A stretch of DNA of 39,766 bases from Aneurinibacillus sp. REN35 (GTDB taxonomy: Bacteria > Bacillota > Bacilli > Aneurinibacillales > Aneurinibacillaceae), in contig NZ_JBFTXJ020000023.1 of the NCBI RefSeq assembly GCF_041379945.2, forward strand, positions 1 through 39,766, given 5' to 3'. Of the stretch, positions 6,923 through 13,694 are shown one piece after another; the stretch's first letter is position 1, and each line of letters opens with the position of its first letter. The notes under the pieces are model-generated. The model did no database searches. It was not told where the DNA came from and worked only from the letters and a program-made list of their open reading frames with translations. Both the position numbers and the translations under genes were made by a program.

Positions 6923-8305
6923 CTATGCTTTTTTACTTACAAAATTTCGCTGTAGGGCATCAATCAGCACGGCCAAACAGACCATGAAAATAAAGAGAAT
7001 CGGGAAGCAGTAGCGTGCCTGTCCTTCGAATACGAAGTAGATGGCGACAAAGAACGCGCCGTTTAGCACAGGAATGGCGATCAGCGTCGGGGTACGCTCC
7101 TGCCTGCGGAAGATGTCCACTATGACACGCTTTGTGAATGCCAAAATATACAGAAAACCTGCGGCACATAAGGCATACACCAGAATGCTGCTGATGCTGA
7201 GGAAGGAGCCCATGCTGCGTTCGAACTGCGCCTCATCGAAGGGCTTACCGCTCGCCCTGTGTTCTGCTTTTTCATAGTTTTTCAGCTCATTCATCGCCCA
7301 CGGACGAAGGTCCCAGGCCCCGGCAAAAAAGGTAGCCTCGACTCTTAGCACACCAAGCTTGATGAATTCAAGCGGATGGCTCAGAATCCAGCGCTTCGCT
7401 TCTTGTTTGACCGCTTCACCGCGCCGATAATCATAATGCCCCTTGGACTCTCCCAACTCACGCTTAATGTCTCCGACGACCTCCCTATACGTATCTACTT
7501 TCTCCGCCGGCATCCAGCCGCCATCATAGTTAAGATTGTTGTTGTTGATGTAGAGGACGAAGCCGCCATTATAGGAGACGGGGATGAAGGCGCCGAACTT
7601 CTCGTAGTTGCGATACGTCCACGGAGCGATAACCGTTGCGGTAACCACAGCCATCACCGCAAAGGAAAGTAGCGTTCGCTTCCTATCCTTGGTGATGAGC
7701 CACAGCGTCACCCCGGCAACGATCGGATACACGATGAAGAACGGCTTCGTCAGCGCAGCCAGGCCGATGGCGATGCCGAGCAGCGGCATACGAATGCGCC
7801 AGTCAAAGCGGGCGATCTGCAGCCAGACAAGGATGGTAAAAAGAAAGGTAAGCAGCACTTCGGAACCGAGTACGTTCGTATACGCGATGTATGTCGGCAG
7901 GAGCGCCATAATCGTATACGCGGTGAGGATGATGGATTTACGTTCTGTTAGGCGAAGCAGAATAAGCAGGAAGATGAGCATGGTGACAGACGATAGCGCG
8001 ACATTGAACCACTTGCCGATGAGTGGGTCTGGCGCTCCGGCCAGCCGGTAGACGTAGCCGAGCGCCGCAGGATACCCCATGCCCTGATACGCTACGGGTT
8101 CGCCGCGCAGCGTAAAGCCCAGATGGTTAAATAGATTGGTCGCAATGATGTTGTATACTTTAAAATCGGAGACCGGTCTGGCCGGAATGTTGAGAATCCA
8201 CCAGCAGCGAAGCGCCACCCCTGCAGCGGTGATGCATGCAAGGTAGATCCAGCTTGTCCTGCCAAGCCGTGTCCACTCCTCAATCCAACTTCTTCTCTCC
8301 AGTAT
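6923..8305 (-). CDS. GT-C membrane glycosyltransferase (GT39/ArnT-like), candidate polyprenyl-P-arabinose user
   Basis: A multi-spanning protein with about 11-12 membrane segments. The first extracytoplasmic loop contains RPVSDFKVY, the Asp-bearing loop of GT-C enzymes, which move sugars from polyprenyl-phosphate donors outside the cell. It is clearly paralogous to the protein at 12209-13531 (shared AYQGMGYP/AFQGMGYP, VIAPWTYRNYEKFG, FVFEGQARY). The first standard start codon is GTG 8218, but that would remove the first membrane helix. The frame stays open upstream, and WIYLACITAAGVALR aligns with the N terminus of the paralogue. An AGGAGG at 8319-8314 is followed after 8 bases by ATA (8305), with ATC at 8308 and CTG at 8302. 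I extend the gene to 8305 as a probable non-standard start; a mutated ATG is the alternative. Donor and acceptor are inferred from context. Confidence 0.75.
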   Translation of the reverse strand: MLERRSWIEEWTRLGRTSWIYLACITAAGVALRCWWILNIPARPVSDFKVYNIIATNLFNHLGFTLRGEPVAYQGMGYPAALGYVYRLAGAPDPLIGKWFNVALSSVTMLIFLLILLRLTERKSIILTAYTIMALLPTYIAYTNVLGSEVLLTFLFTILVWLQIARFDWRIRMPLLGIAIGLAALTKPFFIVYPIVAGVTLWLITKDRKRTLLSFAVMAVVTATVIAPWTYRNYEKFGAFIPVSYNGGFVLYINNNNLNYDGGWMPAEKVDTYREVVGDIKRELGESKGHYDYRRGEAVKQEAKRWILSHPLEFIKLGVLRVEATFFAGAWDLRPWAMNELKNYEKAEHRASGKPFDEAQFERSMGSFLSISSILVYALCAAGFLYILAFTKRVIVDIFRRQERTPTLIAIPVLNGAFFVAIYFVFEGQARYCFPILFIFMVCLAVLIDALQRNFVSKKA

Positions 8306-8325
8306 GATGGCTCCCTCCTCTGTTT

Positions 8326-8736
8326 TTACCAGGGTAGAATGCTTAGGATATAGCCAAGTATCGATCCGAGCACGAGTCCGCCCAGCACTTCGACACTGTT
8401 ATGTCCCATGCTTTCCCTGAGCTTCTTATGTGTCGGTTCCTTACCGTTCATACGGTTGAGATGCTCGGCATGGCGGCCCACATGACGGCGCAGGCCCATC
8501 GCATCGATAATCACAATATACGTAACGGCGACCCCAAGACCGAACATCGGGGTCGCAAATCCGTCATGGAAGCCGATGAACATGACGGTGGTCGTCATGA
8601 TGGTCGTGTGGTTGCTGGGGAAGCCGCCGTTGCCGATCCGGCTTCTGGCCTCAGAGCCGAAGCGGAAGTAATTGACGCAGAATTTCGTAACTCCTGCTAC
8701 AAACCAGCCGATAAACGGCGCAAGTGCATACAGCAT
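8326..8736 (-). CDS. Divergent PAP2-family (YuiD/DUF212-like) membrane phosphatase
   Basis: 136 residues with three or four membrane segments. It carries the divergent-PAP2 motifs in order: NGGFPSNHTT (residues 36-45), IDAMGLRRHVGRHAEHLN (76-95) and MGHNSVEVLGGLVLG near the C terminus. The Ser-Asn-His and the Arg/His residues correspond to the phosphatase motifs of PAP2 enzymes. In mycobacteria a PAP2-family protein (Rv3807c) is assigned to remove the 5-phosphate of decaprenyl-phosphoryl-phosphoribose. This protein sits in the same operon as the matching synthase and epimerase, so I infer the same step. AAGGAG lies 6 bases before the ATG. The substrate is not proven by sequence. Confidence 0.8.
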   Translation of the reverse strand: MLYALAPFIGWFVAGVTKFCVNYFRFGSEARSRIGNGGFPSNHTTIMTTTVMFIGFHDGFATPMFGLGVAVTYIVIIDAMGLRRHVGRHAEHLNRMNGKEPTHKKLRESMGHNSVEVLGGLVLGSILGYILSILPW

Positions 8737-8761
8737 GCTGTTCTCCTTTTTCTATACAAGT

Positions 8762-9121
8762 TCAAGCGGAACGCGCTACTAAGAGCACGCCGATAATAAT
8801 GAGCGCTGTTCCCGCGATTTTGCCTGCCGAGAACTGTTCAGCGAAGAAAAAGAACGAGAACAGCGAGACGATGATGAGTCCAAGACTTGTCATGAGCGGG
8901 TAGCCTACGCTGAGCGGAAATCGGGTCAGCGAGTAGCTATAAGCGCCCAGAGCCAAGCCGAATGAGATGACGCCCATCAATAAATACGGGTTGAAAAACA
9001 ATTTCACAAGCAGATGAGCCCCGCTCTCCATCTCCTGCGCATAGCGGGCAGCCACCTTAAGTAGGATGTTGGCTGCCGCATTCAATACGATGGCGAATGC
9101 CAATGCAATCCACTGTATCAC
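8762..9121 (-). CDS. SMR/EamA-type four-helix transporter, candidate lipid-linked sugar flippase
   Basis: 119 residues forming four membrane helices, with features of small multidrug resistance and ArnE/ArnF-like proteins: NAAANILLKVAARYA in helix 1, then YSYSLTRFPLSVGYPLMTS, an SMR-type second/third helix region, and a C-terminal helix ending VLLVARSA. The start is GTG 9121, with GGAG 8 bases upstream. Proteins of this kind in lipid-A aminoarabinose clusters flip undecaprenyl-phosphate-sugar across the membrane. Lying between the DprE2-like and phosphatase genes, it is the obvious candidate to flip polyprenyl-phospho-arabinose. A drug-efflux role cannot be excluded from sequence, but the operon context argues against it. 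Confidence 0.75.
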   Translation of the reverse strand: MIQWIALAFAIVLNAAANILLKVAARYAQEMESGAHLLVKLFFNPYLLMGVISFGLALGAYSYSLTRFPLSVGYPLMTSLGLIIVSLFSFFFFAEQFSAGKIAGTALIIIGVLLVARSA

Positions 9122-9139
9122 AGGTTAAACTCCTTCTCC

Positions 9140-9874
9140 CTATAGCTTCAGTTTTTTAAAGATTGATTCCGGAACAAGCCGGATGATCAGCATGATCCAG
9201 CGCCAGAAGAACGGCGTATACAGCACATTCTTCGATTTGCGGATCGCCTTGTAGATGTCGTCTGCGACCTTCTCCGGCTTGGCGACAAGGAACATGCCTT
9301 CCTGTCCATACGTCATCTTCGTATCGACAAAGCCCGGCTTCACGGTCAATACATGCACGCCGGAAGGGCTCAGTCGGTTGCGTAAGCCCTGCAGATAGAG
9401 CGCAAGCGCTCCCTTGGATGAGCCGTATGTATAGTTGCTCTGGCGGCCACGATCTCCGGCTACGGATGAGATGGCACAGATCCAGCCTCTCTTCTTCTGC
9501 TCGAAGTAGGCGGCAAACAGATTAAGAATGGATACGCAGGACGTGTAGTTCGTGTCAATGGTTCGTTTGGCAATCGCCAGATCGGTCTCGGACGCTTTCT
9601 GATCCTCCATATAGCCGTACGCCAAGACGACACCGTCCAACCGGGGAAAGCGGTCCAGGCAGGAGGCGAAGAACGCTTCATGCGTATCAAAGGCAAGCGC
9701 ATCGAACGGGGCCGGGTACACCTCCACCCGATTGCGAATGGAGAGATCGGTCGCCATCGCTTCCAGCTCGTCCATGCGCCGCCCCGCCAGAATGAGGTGG
9801 TGGCCTTCACGCGCCAGCTTGGCAGCGACCGCCTGCGCGATGCCGGATGTAGCTCCTAATACAACAATGTTCAT
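9140..9874 (-). CDS. dprE2: DprE2-like short-chain dehydrogenase (decaprenylphospho-2-keto-erythro-pentofuranose reductase)
   Basis: 244 residues. An NAD(P)-binding GATSGIAQA at 7-15 and GRR at about 31-33 precede a catalytic Ser in ISSVAGDRGRQSNYTYGSSKG, which also holds the Tyr-x3-Lys active site. GDRGR before the active-site Tyr is characteristic of mycobacterial DprE2 (Rv3791). The C-terminal region LYTPFFWRWIMLIIRLVPESI is hydrophobic and probably membrane-associated. In the known pathway DprE2 reduces the 2-keto intermediate made by DprE1, giving polyprenyl-phospho-arabinose. The gene starts 5 bases after the DprE1-like stop, with GGAGG before the ATG, which indicates tight coupling. 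The family match is strong and the partner gene confirms it. Confidence 0.88.
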   Translation of the reverse strand: MNIVVLGATSGIAQAVAAKLAREGHHLILAGRRMDELEAMATDLSIRNRVEVYPAPFDALAFDTHEAFFASCLDRFPRLDGVVLAYGYMEDQKASETDLAIAKRTIDTNYTSCVSILNLFAAYFEQKKRGWICAISSVAGDRGRQSNYTYGSSKGALALYLQGLRNRLSPSGVHVLTVKPGFVDTKMTYGQEGMFLVAKPEKVADDIYKAIRKSKNVLYTPFFWRWIMLIIRLVPESIFKKLKL

Positions 9875-9879
9875 GATTT

Positions 9880-11235
9880 TTATTCCTCCACGATATGCAG
9901 TCTCCGCGCCATTGAGGACGAGAAGACATGATTGGGGTCAATGCGGTTCTTAATCGTCTGGAATTCCTTTAGACGCGGATACATCTGGGCGAAGTGCTCC
10001 GGCAGAAGTTCCGAGTCTTTTGCGAGATAGACACGACCGCCATAGCGGATGACCAGCTCGTCTAACTCATGCAGGAACGTAAACAGCGAGTCGTCCTTAA
10101 TCGGGATATCGAGCGCAAGCGTGTAGCCCTTTTTCGGGAACGACAGCAGGCCCGGATTCTGCTCGCCTGATGTCTTGAGAACCGCCAGGAAAGAAGAACG
10201 GTTCGAGCTGCTGAGGCGCTCAAGCATCTGAATCAGCCCTTCGCGGCCTTCCGGCGGGAAGACGGCCTGATACTGGACGAATCCCTTCTTCCCATACATC
10301 CGGTTCCACTTGTAGATTGAATCGAGCGGATAGAAGAAGGAATCAAAATACACCGTTTTGCGTACATTTTTGTGGATGCCGTAATACATCGTGTTAAAGG
10401 ATTTGATCGTGACATTGTTCAGCGCAAAGGACGGGAAGTCGAATGGAACTGCCAACTTCATGCCCTTCTTCAATGTAAGCGGCGCGGTGCCGGACGGAAG
10501 AGATGCGGCAGGAGCATAATTCCCTCTCATCAGCACCGAGCGGCCAAGCGAGCTGCCTCGGCCTAGACAATCAATCCAGGCAACGGAGAACTTGTATTTG
10601 TCATCGGATTCCGCAAACAGCTCCAGCGCTTTTTCGATGTTGGGCGCTTTCTCGTACAGCACGTCATAATACGCGCTCTCCACCTTCTCCAGTTGAATGC
10701 GCGCGCGAAGAATGATGCCGGTTAATCCGATGCCGCCAATGGTCGCCCAGAAAACATCGGGATTGTGTTCACGGGAGCAATACATAATCTCGCCGGAAGC
10801 GAGCAATAGGTGAAAATCAAGAATAAACGTCGAGATACAGCCGTCGATGTGATGGTTTTTGCCATGCACGTCATTGGCAATGGCACCGCCAAGCGTGACA
10901 TACTTCGTCCCAGGAGTTACGGGCAGGAAGTAGCCACGCGGCAGGAATACATGAATGATGTCTTCGAACGTGACGCCCGCCTCGCATTCAAGGATGCCGG
11001 TCGCCTCGTCAAAAGACAGAAAGCGGTTGAGCTGCGTTGTCAGCAGCACCCCGCCCTGTTTATTCAATGGGGTATCGCCATAGCTTCTCCCCATTCCAAA
11101 TGCAATGTAATTAGACTGCTGGCCGGAGCGAAGGATAGCTTCGACATCTCGTCCGTTGTCCGGACGGAACAGGAATACGTCTTCCTTCGGATAATTACCC
11201 CAGCCTGCAAGTGTTGTTTTTACCGGTTTTACCAT
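9880..11235 (-). CDS. dprE1: DprE1-like FAD-dependent decaprenylphosphoryl-ribose 2'-oxidase
   Basis: 451 residues, close to the 461 of mycobacterial DprE1 (Rv3790). The FAD domain carries GMGRSYGDTPL (47-57), VTPGTKYVTLGGAIA (106-120) and NDVHGKNHH (121-129), where mycobacterial DprE1 has the matching GRSYGD, VTPGT and DIHGKNHH. The C-terminal substrate domain has TLALDIPIKDD (372-382), VYLAKDSE (402-409) and the ending SSSMARRLHIVEE, colinear with mycobacterial NICVDFPIKDG, YTAKDS and ASDMARRL. The active-site Lys (406) is kept, but the Cys attacked by benzothiazinones (Cys387 of M. tuberculosis) is Ala374 here. It oxidises C2 of polyprenyl-phospho-ribose as the first half of epimerisation. 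An AGAAGG ribosome binding site precedes ATG 11235. The mycobacterial comparison is from memory, not from an alignment run. Confidence 0.9.
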   Translation of the reverse strand: MVKPVKTTLAGWGNYPKEDVFLFRPDNGRDVEAILRSGQQSNYIAFGMGRSYGDTPLNKQGGVLLTTQLNRFLSFDEATGILECEAGVTFEDIIHVFLPRGYFLPVTPGTKYVTLGGAIANDVHGKNHHIDGCISTFILDFHLLLASGEIMYCSREHNPDVFWATIGGIGLTGIILRARIQLEKVESAYYDVLYEKAPNIEKALELFAESDDKYKFSVAWIDCLGRGSSLGRSVLMRGNYAPAASLPSGTAPLTLKKGMKLAVPFDFPSFALNNVTIKSFNTMYYGIHKNVRKTVYFDSFFYPLDSIYKWNRMYGKKGFVQYQAVFPPEGREGLIQMLERLSSSNRSSFLAVLKTSGEQNPGLLSFPKKGYTLALDIPIKDDSLFTFLHELDELVIRYGGRVYLAKDSELLPEHFAQMYPRLKEFQTIKNRIDPNHVFSSSMARRLHIVEE

Positions 11236-11266
11236 ACAGGTACAGCCTTCTTCCTCTTTAATCGAT

Positions 11267-12184
11267 TTAGGAGAAATATTTCAAAATAATAATGACGGAC
11301 AGTGCATACAAAATAACCGTGAATAGGATGTGCTTGTCCTTAAGCAGCACTTCCTCTGGGCTTCCACCCTTATCCTCCATATGGATAAGGTACAGGTAGC
11401 GGAAGATGCCATAGATCACGAGCGGAACGGTTGCCATAAGGTATTGGGTTCTACCTGATGTAAAGGTAAAGAGCGCGTAGCTCATGATGGTCGCTGTCGT
11501 AACGATGCTGTTCATCTGATTGAGCAGGTCCTTTGAGTACTTGTCCAATACTTTGCGATGGGAGCCGGTGTTGTTCTCAAGCAGGATCAGCTCATGGCGG
11601 CGCTTGCTGATCGCAAGGAAGAGCGCCAGCAGCAGCGTACAGATGAAGAACCACGGCGTCACCGGCACTTCGATGACAAGACCGCCGCCAAGCGCCCGGA
11701 AGACGAAGCCAAGCGCGATAATCATCACATCGACAATGACAACATGCTTCAGATGAAGCGAATAGCCAACGTTCATAATGAAGTATACGAGCAGGACCAG
11801 ACCGAAGAGCGGCTCAAGATACGAAGCCAGCGCAAGGGAGCCTGCCAGCAGCAGCGCACCGAATACGAGAGCGAGATACGGATTCAGCGCCCCGGATGCC
11901 ATCGGGCGATGCCGCTTCTTCGGATGCTGGCGATCCGCTTCCCGGTCTACAAAGTCATTGAGAATGTAGACGCAGCCGGAAACGAAGGAAAATAAGAAAA
12001 ACGCAACGGCCGAGCGCACCAGCATCTCGGTATTCACATTGGGAAACGAGAAAATAAGCGCCGCAAACACCAGAAGATTCTTGGTCCACTGCTTGGGGCG
12101 CAGCTGCTTGAACAGCAGGACCGGCACACTGGCTTCAATGTGAAGCTTGCCATCTACATTCGTCGGAAGTTGTGAGCCTGACAT
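11267..12184 (-). CDS. ubiA: UbiA-type polyprenyl-phosphate 5-phosphoribosyltransferase (DPPR synthase-like)
   Basis: 305 residues with about nine membrane helices after a 28-residue cytoplasmic tail. RPKQWTKNLLVFAA (29-42), the metal and diphosphate motif NDFVDREADRQHP (76-88), KRHRP, and the second Asp region YSLHLKHVVIVD (141-152) are the signatures of the DPPR-synthase branch (Rv3806c-like), as is the C-terminal GGSPEEVLLKDK. Prenyltransferases for menaquinone or heme differ at these positions. The enzyme would join PRPP to undecaprenyl- or decaprenyl-phosphate, starting arabinose-donor synthesis. The phosphatase, DprE1 and DprE2 homologues follow in the same operon. A GAGGTG ribosome binding site precedes ATG 12184. 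Confidence 0.9.
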   Translation of the reverse strand: MSGSQLPTNVDGKLHIEASVPVLLFKQLRPKQWTKNLLVFAALIFSFPNVNTEMLVRSAVAFFLFSFVSGCVYILNDFVDREADRQHPKKRHRPMASGALNPYLALVFGALLLAGSLALASYLEPLFGLVLLVYFIMNVGYSLHLKHVVIVDVMIIALGFVFRALGGGLVIEVPVTPWFFICTLLLALFLAISKRRHELILLENNTGSHRKVLDKYSKDLLNQMNSIVTTATIMSYALFTFTSGRTQYLMATVPLVIYGIFRYLYLIHMEDKGGSPEEVLLKDKHILFTVILYALSVIIILKYFS

Positions 12185-12208
12185 GAATACACCTCGATAC
12201 AGAATAAT

Positions 12209-13531
12209 TTACGACTGCGCTGTAATTTCTTTTCTATTCCCATTTCGTAGCCATTCCACACATGTGACGGCACCGATAATAAGCAGGAACAAAAGCGGGA
12301 AATTATAGCGCGCCTGCCCTTCAAATACGAAGTGCACGGCAAGGAAAAACAAGAGGTTCACACTCGGAACCAACACCAGATCGGATACGGCAGTACGACG
12401 GAAGACGCTCTGTACAAGCGGAGCGACATTTAAAAGGACATACGTCAAGCCAAGTGCGCTCAAAAGCGATATAATCACACCACTTACGGCAATGAATGCA
12501 TTCATGTTGCGTTCATAGGCCTCAGGACTCCACGGCTGGTTTTCGCCTTTAAAATCAATCATCGCCCAGGCCCGGATGTCCCATGCACCATCGAAAAACA
12601 TTCCGTTCAGGCGCAGCAGACCAAGCTTAAGGAACGTACCGGGGTTCTCGAGAATCCACCGCTTCCCTTCTTCCTTCAACAACGGGTCCAGCTCATGGGC
12701 CAGCTTCTCGCTGCGCTTGCCATCCTGAAGGATTGCATTCATTTTCTGTCTCGTCTCGGGCGAGACAGCGATCTGATTCAGCGGCATCCAGCCGCCTTTT
12801 ACATTATGATCATTATTATTGACGGCCAATACGTAGCCAGAGTTGTACGAAACGGGAATCAATCTTCCGAATTTCTCATAATTTCGATACGTCCACGGGG
12901 CAACAACGGCCGCCATGACAAGACCTGTCACCAGGCCGCAGATGATCGTCTCACGCCAGTGCTTTGTACGCATCCATACGATCAGAGCGCTCAGGACCGG
13001 ATATGCCAGGAAGAAGGGCTTCGTCAGCGCCGCACCACCAATGGCGATGCCGAGCAGCGGGTACTTCACATACCGTGGCAAGGACGAGACTTGAAGCCAG
13101 ATCACCGTACAGAAGAGAAACGTTACGAATACTTCCGTACCCAACACATTCGTATAGGCGATATAGTTCGGCAATAGCGCAAGTACCGTATACGCCGGGT
13201 AGATGATCGACTTCCGCTTCGTCAGCCGCAGCAGAATAAGCAGGAAGACAAGCATCGTCAGCGAAGAGAAGATCACGTTGAACATCTTGCCGGTCCATAT
13301 CTCATGGTTGCCCACAAGCCGATAGAAATAGCCAAGCGCCGTCGGATAGCCCATTCCCTGGAAAGCGATCGTCTCACCGAGATAGGTATGCCCACGGTGA
13401 TAAAAAATGTTCGTTGCGATATCTTGATACGTCTGAAAGTCGTAGATGGGCCGGTTCGGAACCGTCCATACGAAACCGAGACGCAGGGCTATGCCAATGA
13501 TTGTAACAACACCAATGTAGATCCAGTTCAT
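12209..13531 (-). CDS. GT-C membrane glycosyltransferase (GT39/ArnT-like), paralogue of the gene at 6923
   Basis: 440 residues with about 12 membrane helices. The first loop is RPIYDFQTY with a likely catalytic Asp, followed by FQGMGYPTALGYFYRL. The later conserved segments VVAPWTYRNYEKFGRLIPVSYN and FVFEGQARYNFPLLF are shared with the paralogue, at perhaps 45% identity by eye. GT-C enzymes take lipid-phosphate sugars as donors and act on the outer face of the membrane. This is the first gene of the arabinose operon, directly before the UbiA homologue, which suggests it uses the product. An AGAGGA ribosome binding site supports ATG 13531. A mannosyl or other pentosyl specificity is possible. 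Confidence 0.82.
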   Translation of the reverse strand: MNWIYIGVVTIIGIALRLGFVWTVPNRPIYDFQTYQDIATNIFYHRGHTYLGETIAFQGMGYPTALGYFYRLVGNHEIWTGKMFNVIFSSLTMLVFLLILLRLTKRKSIIYPAYTVLALLPNYIAYTNVLGTEVFVTFLFCTVIWLQVSSLPRYVKYPLLGIAIGGAALTKPFFLAYPVLSALIVWMRTKHWRETIICGLVTGLVMAAVVAPWTYRNYEKFGRLIPVSYNSGYVLAVNNNDHNVKGGWMPLNQIAVSPETRQKMNAILQDGKRSEKLAHELDPLLKEEGKRWILENPGTFLKLGLLRLNGMFFDGAWDIRAWAMIDFKGENQPWSPEAYERNMNAFIAVSGVIISLLSALGLTYVLLNVAPLVQSVFRRTAVSDLVLVPSVNLLFFLAVHFVFEGQARYNFPLLFLLIIGAVTCVEWLRNGNRKEITAQS

Positions 13532-13566
13532 CTCATTTCCTCTTTCTGTCTATCTGAACGTGTACC

Positions 13567-13597
13567 ATTATATCAGACTACACGAGAGTATGGGCAA
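13567..13597 (-). promoter_or_regulatory. Candidate promoter of the arabinose operon
   Basis: A perfect TATAAT (13572-13567) lies on the minus strand 35 bases before the first gene. The best upstream match is TTGCCC (13597-13592) at a long 19-base spacing, so the -35 box is weak and an activator may be involved. Confidence 0.5.
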
Positions 13598-13635
13598 TCC
13601 AAAATTGTTTTTGTCTACTATATATTACTGGTACT

Positions 13636-13664
13636 TATCGGGATTGTTTTTTTCGTGGTACAAT
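13636..13664 (+). promoter_or_regulatory. Candidate promoter of the AftB-like gene
   Basis: TACAAT (13659-13664) lies 30 bases before the plus-strand start codon, with only a poor -35 match (TATCGG) 17 bases upstream. The 163-base gap between the divergent genes must hold both promoters. Confidence 0.35.
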
Positions 13665-13694
13665 GATGCGGATGACTACACAAGGAGATAAAGA

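Noticed and set aside
7608-8051. Long plus-strand open frames opposite the GT-C, DprE1 and UbiA genes (also 11558-11995 and 12695-13177)
   Set aside because: They mirror well-supported genes of recognisable families, lack ribosome binding sites and give basic, low-quality translations. They are antisense shadows.
11267-12184. Menaquinone or heme biosynthesis prenyltransferase
   Set aside because: The motifs (RPKQW, NDFVDREADRQHP, GGSPEEV) and the DprE1/DprE2 neighbours fit a polyprenyl-phosphate phosphoribosyltransferase instead.
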